Assembly (NCBI GenBank): GCA_964415295.1
Contig: CAYPYN010000007.1
Coordinates: 1-64,000 of the forward strand
DNA from: SB21 sp964415295
GTDB lineage: Bacteria > CLD3 > SB21
Reading direction: 5' to 3'
DNA length: 64,000 nt
Shown here: positions 15,792 to 23,846 of the stretch, in pieces
Position numbering within the stretch: position 1 is the stretch's first letter
Layout of the letters: each line of letters starts with the position of its first letter
The notes under the pieces: model-generated
Databases searched by the model: none
Told to the model about the DNA's origin: nothing
The model's input: the letters and a program-made list of their open reading frames with translations, nothing else
Program-made: the position numbers and the translations under genes

Positions 15792-17793
15792 GGTCTTTGG
15801 GTTCCGTTAATTCCAGAATGCGTAATATTTCCGCGACGCTCCAGGCTTGCGAGATACAGCCTTTGGGCAGATGAGGTTCGTCGCCGTCAAATATTTCAGA
15901 GACCGTGCCGATGCCTCCATCCGACAACTGCTGTGAGAACCGATCCGCCAACAGACGCGCATACGCCTTTGCATCCTCGGAATACCTGTTCACTTTCAGA
16001 TACGCCTCAAGGTATGGACCGATTAACCAGGCCCAAACGGTGCCCTGGTGATATGCGGCATCGCGATGATACGGATCACCGGCGTAGGTTCCTGTATAAT
16101 AGGACTCTCCTTGTCCGAGACTTCGCAACCCGCACGGGGTGAGCAGTTCTTTTTCAACGACAGACACTACTGCTCTTTGTTTCTCATGATCGATCATCTC
16201 GAAAGGCAAACTGACCGCGAATATCTGGTTGGGACGAAGCTCGCTGCTTTTCTGAGAACCGTTGACAACATCATACAGGCATTTCTTCTCATCGTTCCAG
16301 AAAACACGATTGAACGCGTTCTTTGTGCTCTCGGCCAGCTGTGCAAAACGTCCTGCGTCCGCCGGTTCCCTCAGGGCTTTGGCGAACTCCCTTACGATAC
16401 AGAGCGCATTGTACCAGAGAGCGTTGATCTCCACGGGTTTGCCTGTTCTCGGCGTGACCACCCAATCGCCGATTTTGGCGTCCATCCATGTGAGTTGTAT
16501 GCCGTCATGTCCTGCCTCCAAAAGTCCGTCGGGATCGGTTTTTATTCCGTACCGGGTGCCGCGAAGATGCCACTCGACGATGTCTTTGAGTTTCGGATAC
16601 AGATCCCGGCGTATGAAATCCAGGTCTCCGCTTCGTTGCCAATACTGATACACGGCGATGAAATACCACAACGTTCCGTCGGCGTTGTTGTACTCCGGCG
16701 TCTCGTCCAAGTCCGGGAAACGGTTGGGCAGCATGCCTTCGGAAATATAGTTTGAGAACGTCTTCAAAATGCTCCGGGCCACTTCGTATTTTCCACACGA
16801 TAACGTCAATCCCGGCAGTGAGATCATGGTATCCCGGCCCCAATCGCCGAACCAATGATATCCTGCGATCACAGTATGTGCGGCATTTTTCCTTTGCACG
16901 ATAAACGAATCGGCGGCCACGGCCAACTTACGGGCCAGCGGGGACTTAATGGGCATCTTTTCAATAAGACGCATACGGCGCTGGACTTCTTTTTCAAAAA
17001 GCTCCGTTATGATCGTTGGGGAATATTCTTTGCCGTCCTCCGAAGTGACCAACAGGTCCAGCGTTGTTCCGGGGTCGAGTTGAACATTCAAGAGCGCCGG
17101 GCTGAAGAGGTCTTCTACGAATTCCAGTCCCCGTTCATGTTCCTTGCGGTATTCGGCATTCTTGTACCAGAAGAATTTCGCGTCCAGTTGTCCTCTGCTG
17201 TAAACGATATGCATCGGGGGAAGATCAAGATAGGGATGGATCGAGAACCGGTTGGTGCCGTGCCTTACTTCCGGGTTCACCGCATTGTTTTCGTGAGACA
17301 GACTGTGATAATCCCGGAAGGCGCACAACGGCCTGATATTCAGAGCCGCCGGAGACGACGCATTCAGAAGGCGGTAGCGAACGATCGTTGTATTCTCGCC
17401 GTGGATCATAAGGACGCTTTTTTCAATTAACGACTCGCCGAATCGGTACAGGAAACGGGGATGGACATCGTATTCAAAACGTTCGATATTCTTGTGCCCT
17501 TCGGGAAAAATGATGAACGGGTACTGGTTGGTCGAAAAATCGTAACTTTTTCCTTCTATGGAAATGGTCTCTTCAAACTTGGACAACAATACGAATCGGT
17601 GGGTCGGAGGATTAAGGGAAGCGATCAGCAATCCGTGATAACGCCGCACGTTGGCACCGATGATGGTGGAGGAAGCAAAGCCGCCGATACCATTGGTTTC
17701 AAGCCATTCCTTTTGAGTGGCGTAGTAGTAGTCCGAACACGTTTCGCGCGGAAAGACGATCCGGATATCGTCCAGCAGACTTTGAGTATTCAT
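15784..17793 (-). CDS. Glycogen debranching enzyme (amylo-alpha-1,6-glucosidase)
   Basis: This 669-residue cytoplasmic enzyme removes alpha-1,6 branches from glycogen-type polymers. The N-terminal GDE domain (~15-230) includes EWLETNGIGGFASSTI and RRYHGLLIAS. The C-terminal (alpha/alpha)6 GH133-like domain (~280-660) has the strongly diagnostic GYHWFGDWGRDTMISLPGL, DADGTLWYF-like YNNADGTLWYF, and the late AAYHQGTVWAWLIGPYLEAY. The length matches the archaeal/bacterial family. It lies 10 bp downstream of the membrane glycosyltransferase gene and overlaps the Nudix gene, which suggests cotranscription. No glycogen synthase or branching enzyme is in the window. Confidence 0.92.
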   Translation of the reverse strand: MNTQSLLDDIRIVFPRETCSDYYYATQKEWLETNGIGGFASSTIIGANVRRYHGLLIASLNPPTHRFVLLSKFEETISIEGKSYDFSTNQYPFIIFPEGHKNIERFEYDVHPRFLYRFGESLIEKSVLMIHGENTTIVRYRLLNASSPAALNIRPLCAFRDYHSLSHENNAVNPEVRHGTNRFSIHPYLDLPPMHIVYSRGQLDAKFFWYKNAEYRKEHERGLEFVEDLFSPALLNVQLDPGTTLDLLVTSEDGKEYSPTIITELFEKEVQRRMRLIEKMPIKSPLARKLAVAADSFIVQRKNAAHTVIAGYHWFGDWGRDTMISLPGLTLSCGKYEVARSILKTFSNYISEGMLPNRFPDLDETPEYNNADGTLWYFIAVYQYWQRSGDLDFIRRDLYPKLKDIVEWHLRGTRYGIKTDPDGLLEAGHDGIQLTWMDAKIGDWVVTPRTGKPVEINALWYNALCIVREFAKALREPADAGRFAQLAESTKNAFNRVFWNDEKKCLYDVVNGSQKSSELRPNQIFAVSLPFEMIDHEKQRAVVSVVEKELLTPCGLRSLGQGESYYTGTYAGDPYHRDAAYHQGTVWAWLIGPYLEAYLKVNRYSEDAKAYARLLADRFSQQLSDGGIGTVSEIFDGDEPHLPKGCISQAWSVAEILRILELTEPKDHA

Positions 17794-17803
17794 GGCTTTC
17801 TCT

Positions 17804-19285
17804 CTAGCGTTTAACGAAAAGTTTCATATCCTCGTCGACCGGATCGTATTCGCAGGCTTCCGCGAGGACCCTGGACAGATCCGGATCGTCGATGCGATGG
17901 TAGTTCCACCCGATCAACTGTTCTTCCGTCGGAAAACCGTTTTTCTTCCACACTCCGTCTTCACAAAGGACCACCGTTCCTGCCGGCGCCGACCGGATAC
18001 CATCCCCGGCAAATAGCCTCAGTGAACCCGGCGTATTGGATGAGCCGGTGAAAATATAATTCACATAAGGGTGCGCCGCAATGATGTTTTCAGGCCGCGG
18101 ATCCATGCCGTATGAGGTGTTGTATCGGTTTGACATATACCACGTCATGATGCGGTCCAGTTTGATCTGATCGCAGCTTTTGGGAAATGGAAGATCGCCG
18201 CGGTCAGCCATATACCATGCGCGTGAGGGAACCAATATCAGCAGTAAGGCCAAGAACATTTGTGACCAAATTTGTGATGCGATCGATCGGTAAAGATATA
18301 GCCATCCGACCAATGTCACGATCGCAATGAACGGCGCGACGGTTACGTAATAGCGCGGCAGACTCAGAGAACCAAAGAGACCCAGAAAGCCCAGGAGGAA
18401 ATGAAGAACAAAGACCGAGATCAAGGGAGAAATCAGAAATATCTTGGCCGGTCTTCCGACATCCCAGCCGTCTTTTCCTCTGATTACAGCATAAATTCCG
18501 AGTCCCGCCGGTACGATCATCCAGAAATTGAATGCATTCAGAACAGCCAGCACCGCTTCCACCGGCGTTCGTCCATAGACGCTTTGTACGGCCCACGGCC
18601 AGTGCCGGACAAACCAATCCGGGCCGCCGAATACTCCGGCTCCAACAAGCCACCATATGAGTGAGGGCGCGGCGGCGGCCATAGAGGATTTGATAAGCGG
18701 CCATTTCTTGACGTCCAGATCATGGCGAAAGAAAAGAAGAAACAATAGCCAGACGGCGACGGCGATCGAACCTTCGGGCCGGGTCAATCCTCCAAATCCT
18801 ATGCAGACACCCGCCAGCAACGGGCGATGACCGGCCAGCGCAACCGCCGCCCATACCCACCAGCCGGCAAGCAAGATCTCCGTCATCACGGAGAAACTCT
18901 GCATCATGAAATAGGGTTGAGCCAGAAGTAACAACCAGAGAAAAACCTTATGATGCGGGAATCTATCGGACAGATCAGGGAAAAGCGTTTGCGCAAGCCT
19001 GACGGTTCCCACGGCTGTTAACGCAGACGCCAAAACACTCAGAAGACGGGTGAGGTGAATTCCCCATGTGACTCCTATCGCATAATAGGCTACGCAAAAC
19101 GGACGACCCCAGATGTCAAGAACGAAATGCCAATTCGTCGTCATATCCATGGATTTCATGAAATGGCTCATTTCGTCGGGCTCCACAAAGCCCATGGAAC
19201 CAAGTGCCATCCATCTATAAAATGCCAAACACCCGCCGGCGACGAGATAATAAGCCATCCGCGGTTCTGAGATGGACTTGACCAT
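17804..19285 (-). CDS. Polytopic membrane glycosyltransferase, GT39/ArnT-like
   Basis: This 493-residue protein has about ten hydrophobic helices, followed by a soluble C-terminal part of ~130 residues. The first extracytoplasmic loop contains EPDEM (residues ~35-39), the acidic pair typical of GT-C transferases that use polyprenyl-phosphate sugars. The next part, NWHFVLDIWGRPFCVAYYAIG, matches the usual arrangement. The C-terminal domain has YNTSYGMDPRPENIIAAHPYVNYIF. An inner-membrane enzyme that glycosylates an envelope lipid or protein is likely; donor and acceptor cannot be told. It sits 12 bp after hutI and 10 bp before the debranching enzyme. The start has no obvious ribosome site. Confidence 0.72.
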   Translation of the reverse strand: MVKSISEPRMAYYLVAGGCLAFYRWMALGSMGFVEPDEMSHFMKSMDMTTNWHFVLDIWGRPFCVAYYAIGVTWGIHLTRLLSVLASALTAVGTVRLAQTLFPDLSDRFPHHKVFLWLLLLAQPYFMMQSFSVMTEILLAGWWVWAAVALAGHRPLLAGVCIGFGGLTRPEGSIAVAVWLLFLLFFRHDLDVKKWPLIKSSMAAAAPSLIWWLVGAGVFGGPDWFVRHWPWAVQSVYGRTPVEAVLAVLNAFNFWMIVPAGLGIYAVIRGKDGWDVGRPAKIFLISPLISVFVLHFLLGFLGLFGSLSLPRYYVTVAPFIAIVTLVGWLYLYRSIASQIWSQMFLALLLILVPSRAWYMADRGDLPFPKSCDQIKLDRIMTWYMSNRYNTSYGMDPRPENIIAAHPYVNYIFTGSSNTPGSLRLFAGDGIRSAPAGTVVLCEDGVWKKNGFPTEEQLIGWNYHRIDDPDLSRVLAEACEYDPVDEDMKLFVKR

Positions 19286-19297
19286 TGAATTGAATGG

Positions 19298-20512
19298 TTA
19301 CACGGAATAGACGATCTTTCCGCTTTTTACGACAAACCGGATATGATTTTGAGCAAAATTGTACGGGATGAACCGGTAATTGGGAACGGCGAACAACGCC
19401 AGATCGGCTTTCATACCGGGCTGAATATTGCCGACGTCGTTTTTGCACAGAGAACGGGCCGCATTCAGAGTGACCCCCTTGATGACCTCTTCGACCGTCA
19501 TGCGCATTTGCGTGCAGGCAATGGACATGATCATTTGCAGGTTCTGGGTCATACAGGAACCTGGGTTAAAATCGGTAGCGAGCGCAATGGGTATCCCGGC
19601 TTTGATCATCTTTCGTGCCGGCGGGTATTGCATGTTCAGGAAGAAGGAACAACCGGGAAGTAAACCGGCAACGACACCGGATCCGGCGAGAGCTTCGATA
19701 CCGCGATCGGAAATATTCTCAAGATGATCTGCGGAAACAGCGCCCATCTCAGCACACAGCTCGGCGCCGCCGGTATTGGATAATTGATCGGCGTGTAGTT
19801 TGAGTTTAAGGCCGTATTTCATAGCTGCCTTAAATACGGTTCTGGTCTCTTCGATAGTAAACACATTGGTCTCGCAAAAGGCATCGCAGAATTCGGCCAG
19901 TTGGTGTTCCGCGATATATGGGATCATTTTGTTACAAATGAGACCGATATAACCTTGCCGGTCGCTCGAGAATTCCGGCGGCAGCGTATGTGCGCCGAGA
20001 AAAGTTGAGGATACGTCCTGGGGTGAGGTTTCTTTGAGGGCCCGGATCGCTTCCAGCATTTTGATCTCATCATCGAAGGATAATCCGTATCCGCTTTTGA
20101 TCTCCATGGTCGTAATGCCGAAGGCCAGTGCTTGTTCAAGCCGTTGCGCCCCGATGGCGATGAGCTCTTGTTTGGAGGCCTGGCGGGTGGCGCGCATCGT
20201 GCTCTTGATGCCGCCGCCTTTGGCAGCTATATCCTGATACGTGGCTCCCGCAAGTTTCATTTCGAACTCATGCTCGCGAGAACCGGCAAATACCGTGTGC
20301 GTATGAGAATCGATCAGACCGGGAAGGATGACGCAGTCGGCGGCATCGATGGTTTGCTGCGGTTTGAAGTCGCCGGGCAATGCCGGAGCCGGACCGAGCC
20401 AGACTACTTTCCCGCCGGAACAAGCGACACTCCCGTTTTCGATAGTGCGAAGCTGCTCATTCTCAAAGAATACGACTTCTTTTGCGTTTCGGATCAGCAG
20501 GTCTATAGTCAT
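19298..20512 (-). CDS. hutI: Imidazolonepropionase (histidine degradation)
   Basis: This 404-residue amidohydrolase converts 4-imidazolone-5-propanoate to N-formimino-glutamate, the third step of histidine catabolism. Metal ligands are visible in DSHTHTVFAGSRE (~70-82), KLHADQLSNTGG, SADHLENIS and ATDFNPGS near residue 320, all standard for HutI. Substrate-binding EFEMKLAGATYQDIAAKGGGI is intact. It leads a minus-strand run with the glycosyltransferase, debranching enzyme and Nudix genes, an unusual setting for a hut gene. HutU lies 19 kb away on the other strand, and no hutH or formiminoglutamase is seen. The cytoplasmic enzyme appears complete. Confidence 0.96.
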   Translation of the reverse strand: MTIDLLIRNAKEVVFFENEQLRTIENGSVACSGGKVVWLGPAPALPGDFKPQQTIDAADCVILPGLIDSHTHTVFAGSREHEFEMKLAGATYQDIAAKGGGIKSTMRATRQASKQELIAIGAQRLEQALAFGITTMEIKSGYGLSFDDEIKMLEAIRALKETSPQDVSSTFLGAHTLPPEFSSDRQGYIGLICNKMIPYIAEHQLAEFCDAFCETNVFTIEETRTVFKAAMKYGLKLKLHADQLSNTGGAELCAEMGAVSADHLENISDRGIEALAGSGVVAGLLPGCSFFLNMQYPPARKMIKAGIPIALATDFNPGSCMTQNLQMIMSIACTQMRMTVEEVIKGVTLNAARSLCKNDVGNIQPGMKADLALFAVPNYRFIPYNFAQNHIRFVVKSGKIVYSV

Positions 20513-20596
20513 GGTATTAAGAATTGAAGTGAAATCTGCGGAGTAATGGTACTCAAAAAGGCGGAGTATTACAACGGTTTATTGCTCACAAGACAC

Positions 20597-20625
20597 AAAA
20601 AAAGTCCGACGTGTCAGGTCGGACT
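20597..20625 (-). terminator. Rho-independent terminator after msrA
   Basis: On the minus strand AGTCCGAC and GTCGGACT form an 8-bp stem with a 7-nt loop and are followed by T7. It lies 57 bp beyond the msrA stop and upstream of hutI, so it separates the two transcripts. Confidence 0.88.
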
Positions 20626-20681
20626 CTGAAAAAGGGGCTTAATGGTTTGGATATTCTGCTGAATCAGGCCATGCTGCAAGT

Positions 20682-21329
20682 TCACTCCGGTTTCAGTTTT
20701 TCTTTAAAGACTTTTTTGAATTTTTCGAGTTTCGGCCTGATCACGAACGCGCAATACGGTTGCTCGCCGTTTTCATTGTAGTAATTCTGATGATAATCTT
20801 CCGCCTTATAGAATTTCGTAAAAGGCGCGATTTCCGTGACGATAGGATTTTCAAAGGCTTTTGCGTCGTTCAATTCTTTTTTGGCTTTTTCGGCCAGCGT
20901 CTTTTGTTCTTCGCTGTGATAGAAGATGGCGGATCGGTACTGCGTGCCGACGTCATTACCTTGCCGGTTCATCGTCGTCGGATCATGGCTGGAGAAGAAG
21001 GCCTGCAGAAGATCGGTAAACGTGATTACCTGCGGGTCGTACATGATCTGGCAGACTTCGGCATGGCCGGTTGTGCCGGAACAGACTTCGCGGTACGTCG
21101 GATTGTCGGTCTGGCCGCCGCTGTAGCCCGATGCCACCGACTGAACGCCTTTTAGTCTTTGGAACACGGCTTCCACGCACCAGAAACAGCCTGCACCGAA
21201 AGTGGCCGTATCCAGTTTTGCACTGACAGGGGTCATGATCTCTCCGTTCGTTTTAGGATGACTTTTGGATTCCTTCGTACATGAAAGAAAAAATAATGAT
21301 AGAGCTAACACCAATGAAAATAATTTCAT
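20682..21329 (-). CDS. msrA: Peptide methionine-S-sulfoxide reductase, lipoprotein form
   Basis: This 215-residue protein repairs oxidised Met (S-sulfoxide) in exported proteins. The leader ends FLSC (Cys17), predicting lipid anchoring in the envelope. The MsrA core begins at residue ~43 with GAGCFWCVEAVF, where Cys48 is the catalytic nucleophile. Further signatures are GYSGGQTDNPTY, GHAEVCQIMYDP and the C-terminal DYHQNYY. No MsrB domain is fused. A resolving Cys is not obvious at the C-terminus, apart from the single Cys in QPYCAFVI. It is monocistronic with its own terminator. Periplasmic MsrA lipoproteins are known in diderms. Confidence 0.95.
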   Translation of the reverse strand: MKLFSLVLALSLFFLSCTKESKSHPKTNGEIMTPVSAKLDTATFGAGCFWCVEAVFQRLKGVQSVASGYSGGQTDNPTYREVCSGTTGHAEVCQIMYDPQVITFTDLLQAFFSSHDPTTMNRQGNDVGTQYRSAIFYHSEEQKTLAEKAKKELNDAKAFENPIVTEIAPFTKFYKAEDYHQNYYNENGEQPYCAFVIRPKLEKFKKVFKEKLKPE

Positions 21330-21418
21330 GCCTCACGCTTCCAAACATGGTTTAATACTTGGGTTTTGATGTGTAACGAAGGTATGAGAGGAATCATTCC
21401 CGCACGCAAAAAAATAAT

Positions 21419-21454
21419 AAAAAAACCCGTTCTTCGGATCATTGAAGAACGGGT
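21419..21454 (-). terminator. Rho-independent terminator after the porin gene
   Basis: The 11-bp perfect stem ACCCGTTCTTC / GAAGAACGGGT with an 8-nt loop is followed on the minus strand by T7 and a further T-rich stretch. It lies 35 bp past the porin stop. Confidence 0.92.
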
Positions 21455-21489
21455 CAATATAAAGTATCAACAAGCCAGGGACGAAACCG

Positions 21490-22572
21490 TTATTTGTAGA
21501 CGTAGAAGAGCGTGATCCGGATCACTTTGTCCATTTCGCGTTTGGCGCCTTTGCCAGAGAAACTGTTCAGCCATACATTAGGCATGAGATGTACGTTTTT
21601 GATCGGCATGTAATCGAGGCCGGCGGTGATAAAGTTTTCTTTCCATGACGCCGAATTATCCGTGTCGGGATCATACCGGTCGAAGCGCGCGAACGCGTTG
21701 AGGTTCTGCGTACCCGGTACAGGCGCCCAGGCAAAAAGAGAGAAACCGAGCGGTTTGAGATCGGTCGAGTCGTTCACTTTTTTCTGATTCTGGCTGACAA
21801 GTTCCGCTCCCACGGTCAGACGATCCGTCTGATAGGCGGCCAGTCCCCGAAGGGTCGTTCGGCTCATTTTCTCATGGCTTTGAGAATTCATCAATTTGGA
21901 TTCCTGATCGCCGCATACCTCGAGGGTCAGACCTTTAACCGGTTTTGCGCTGAGTGAGCCGTAATATTTTTTCGACTTATTGTTTTCCGGTTTTTGCCCA
22001 TTCCCGTTTCCGATCATCAAGGCATAACCGAACATGCCTTCCTGTCCTAATTTGCCCCTCACCGTCACGCCAATGTCGGACGCGCCACCAAGACCGCGCA
22101 TGTCCGTGACGGTCTTTTCGACGGAGCGGAAATTCCAGAACTTTTCCGGCAGAGCCCATGTAGGAGTGGGGACTATACCAAAAGCGATACTTCCGTTCGG
22201 CACGATGTCTTTCCATTCCAGAAAAGCCAGTTTTACGAAGACCGTATGACGTCCGTCTTTGGTCGGTTTGCCGTTCTTATCCGCGGTGTACTCGACCGAT
22301 TTGTCATTGGCTTCCAGGAGGAATTGTGCGAAAAACTTTTCACTCAGGTTGTGATCATAATACAGGTAGACACGTCTGATCTGAAATGCGCCGGATTCAT
22401 TGAGCGCCGAGTCCGAATATTGAGTGGACGATACGGCTTTCATATTTTCTCCGCCCATCTTGTAAAAATAGTCGCCGAAAAGATAACCGTGGACTTTGCC
22501 CGCAGGCTGATCCTGTGCCGAAAGCATATGTGCCCAAAAAACAAACAGGACCGAAAATACCAACTTTTTCAT
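21490..22572 (-). CDS. Outer-membrane porin, probably phosphate/anion-selective (OprP-like)
   Basis: I start this gene at the ATG at 22572, preceded by AAGGAAT, which opens the leader MKKLVFSVLFVFWAHMLSAQ; an upstream in-frame ATG would add 14 residues. The 360-residue protein has the beta-strand alternation of a 16-strand porin, including FQIRRVYLYYDHNLSEKFFAQFLLEA and ITAGLDYMPIKNVHLMPNVWLNSF. It ends in FYVYK rather than a final aromatic residue. The arrangement resembles the phosphate-selective porin O/P family. Strong support comes from position: it is divergent from pstS across a 191-bp promoter region. Phosphate entry across the outer membrane is therefore the likely role. Selectivity is inference. 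Confidence 0.72.
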   Translation of the reverse strand: MKKLVFSVLFVFWAHMLSAQDQPAGKVHGYLFGDYFYKMGGENMKAVSSTQYSDSALNESGAFQIRRVYLYYDHNLSEKFFAQFLLEANDKSVEYTADKNGKPTKDGRHTVFVKLAFLEWKDIVPNGSIAFGIVPTPTWALPEKFWNFRSVEKTVTDMRGLGGASDIGVTVRGKLGQEGMFGYALMIGNGNGQKPENNKSKKYYGSLSAKPVKGLTLEVCGDQESKLMNSQSHEKMSRTTLRGLAAYQTDRLTVGAELVSQNQKKVNDSTDLKPLGFSLFAWAPVPGTQNLNAFARFDRYDPDTDNSASWKENFITAGLDYMPIKNVHLMPNVWLNSFSGKGAKREMDKVIRITLFYVYK

Positions 22573-22659
22573 GGTTAATATTCCTTTTTGATTGTGAAAT
22601 ACCAGCTTGTTCACGGCGGATAATACAAACTTTTTAATCTATTAAAAACAATTTTTCTC

Positions 22660-22750
22660 ATTTAACAAAACGATAACAATCATGTAATACTCTGATAACG
22701 TATGGTTATTAATTTGTCACATTCAATAATTGATTATTCTTCACTTAACC
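22660..22750. promoter_or_regulatory. AT-rich divergent control region of porin and pstS, candidate PhoB site
   Basis: The porin and pstS start codons face away from each other here. TTAACA (22662-22667) and ATAACA (22673-22678) lie in the same orientation 11 bp apart. A further GATAAC-GTATG-GTTATT inverted element spans 22694-22710. An 11-bp repeat period is typical of PhoB/PhoP binding sites. The exact motif is not established for this lineage, so the assignment rests on context. Confidence 0.35.
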
Positions 22751-22763
22751 TTTGGGAGTTGTT

Positions 22764-23816
22764 ATGAAAAAGTTGAATGCAGCGATCTTTATGATCTCGA
22801 TGATGGCGATGGCCATTCTCGCATCTTGCGGAGACAAAAAGAAAGAATTTAAAAGAGAGGACAGCGGCGAATTGAAAAAAACAGAAACGGCCGCGGCCTC
22901 ATCGACAGCCGTTAAAGTGGACGAGAATATTGCTAAGTATGCTAAAACCAGCGGTGTGTCCGGTAACCTGAATTCCATCGGATCGGACACGATGAACAAT
23001 CTCATGACCTTCTGGTCGGAAGAATTCAAAAAATTCTACCCCGGCGTCAATGTGCAGGTCGAAGGCAAAGGTTCCAGTACAGCCCCGCCGGCTTTGATCG
23101 AAGGCACGGCCCAGCTTGGTCCGATGTCCCGACCGATGAAAAAAGAGGAGATAGATAAGTTCGAAAAGAAATTCGGTTATAAGCCCACGGCCATTGCGAC
23201 CGCGTTTGACGGTCTGGCGGTATATGTACATAAAGATAATCCGATCAAAGGCCTCACGCTTCAGCAGGTGGATGCGATATTTTCCAAAACCCGTAAGGGA
23301 GGTCTGAAAGAAGAGATCGTGACCTGGGGTCAGCTCGGCCTCGATGGCGAGTGGAAGGACAAACCGATCAGTTTATATGGCCGTAATTCCGCCTCCGGCA
23401 CGTATGGCTATTTCAAAGAGCATGCGTTATTCAAAGGAGATTTTAAGGACAACGTCAAAGAACAGCCGGGTTCCGCTTCCGTCGTGCAGAGCGTGGGTAC
23501 GGACAAATACAGCATCGGCTACAGCGGCATAGGATACACGACCACGGACGTCAGGGCCATCCCTCTGGCGGCCAAAGTAGGAGATGAATTTGTCGGCGAA
23601 AGTTATGACAATGTGCGATCGGGCAAATATCCCCTAAGCCGTTATCTGTATGTCTATGTGGCGAAAAATCCGACCAAAGAGCTGGACCTGTTGGTCAAGG
23701 AATTTCTTAAATTCGTTCTGAGCTACGAGGGCCAGTTGGTTGTCGCTAAAGACGGGTACATGCCCCTCACGCCTGAGATCGTGAAAGAACAATTAGTACT
23801 TCTTGAGACGAAGTAG
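22764..23816 (+). CDS. pstS: Phosphate-binding lipoprotein of the Pst ABC transporter
   Basis: The start at ATG 22764 follows GGGAG by a normal spacing; an in-frame TTG at 22752 is rejected. The 350-residue precursor has a lipobox LASC (Cys22), so it is anchored in the envelope. Phosphate-contact motifs are IGSDTMNNLM, GKGSSTAPPALIEG, GPMSRPMKKEE and GRNSASGTYGYFKEH. Between lipobox and domain lies a ~35-residue charged/Ala-rich linker. It captures Pi for PstCA. It leads the run pstS-pstC-pstA-pstB-phoU-phoBR and is divergent from the porin. Control by the PhoBR pair encoded downstream is expected. Confidence 0.95.
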   Translation: MKKLNAAIFMISMMAMAILASCGDKKKEFKREDSGELKKTETAAASSTAVKVDENIAKYAKTSGVSGNLNSIGSDTMNNLMTFWSEEFKKFYPGVNVQVEGKGSSTAPPALIEGTAQLGPMSRPMKKEEIDKFEKKFGYKPTAIATAFDGLAVYVHKDNPIKGLTLQQVDAIFSKTRKGGLKEEIVTWGQLGLDGEWKDKPISLYGRNSASGTYGYFKEHALFKGDFKDNVKEQPGSASVVQSVGTDKYSIGYSGIGYTTTDVRAIPLAAKVGDEFVGESYDNVRSGKYPLSRYLYVYVAKNPTKELDLLVKEFLKFVLSYEGQLVVAKDGYMPLTPEIVKEQLVLLETK

Positions 23817-23846
23817 TAGGATGCGCGGTGATGAACGGGATCTATT

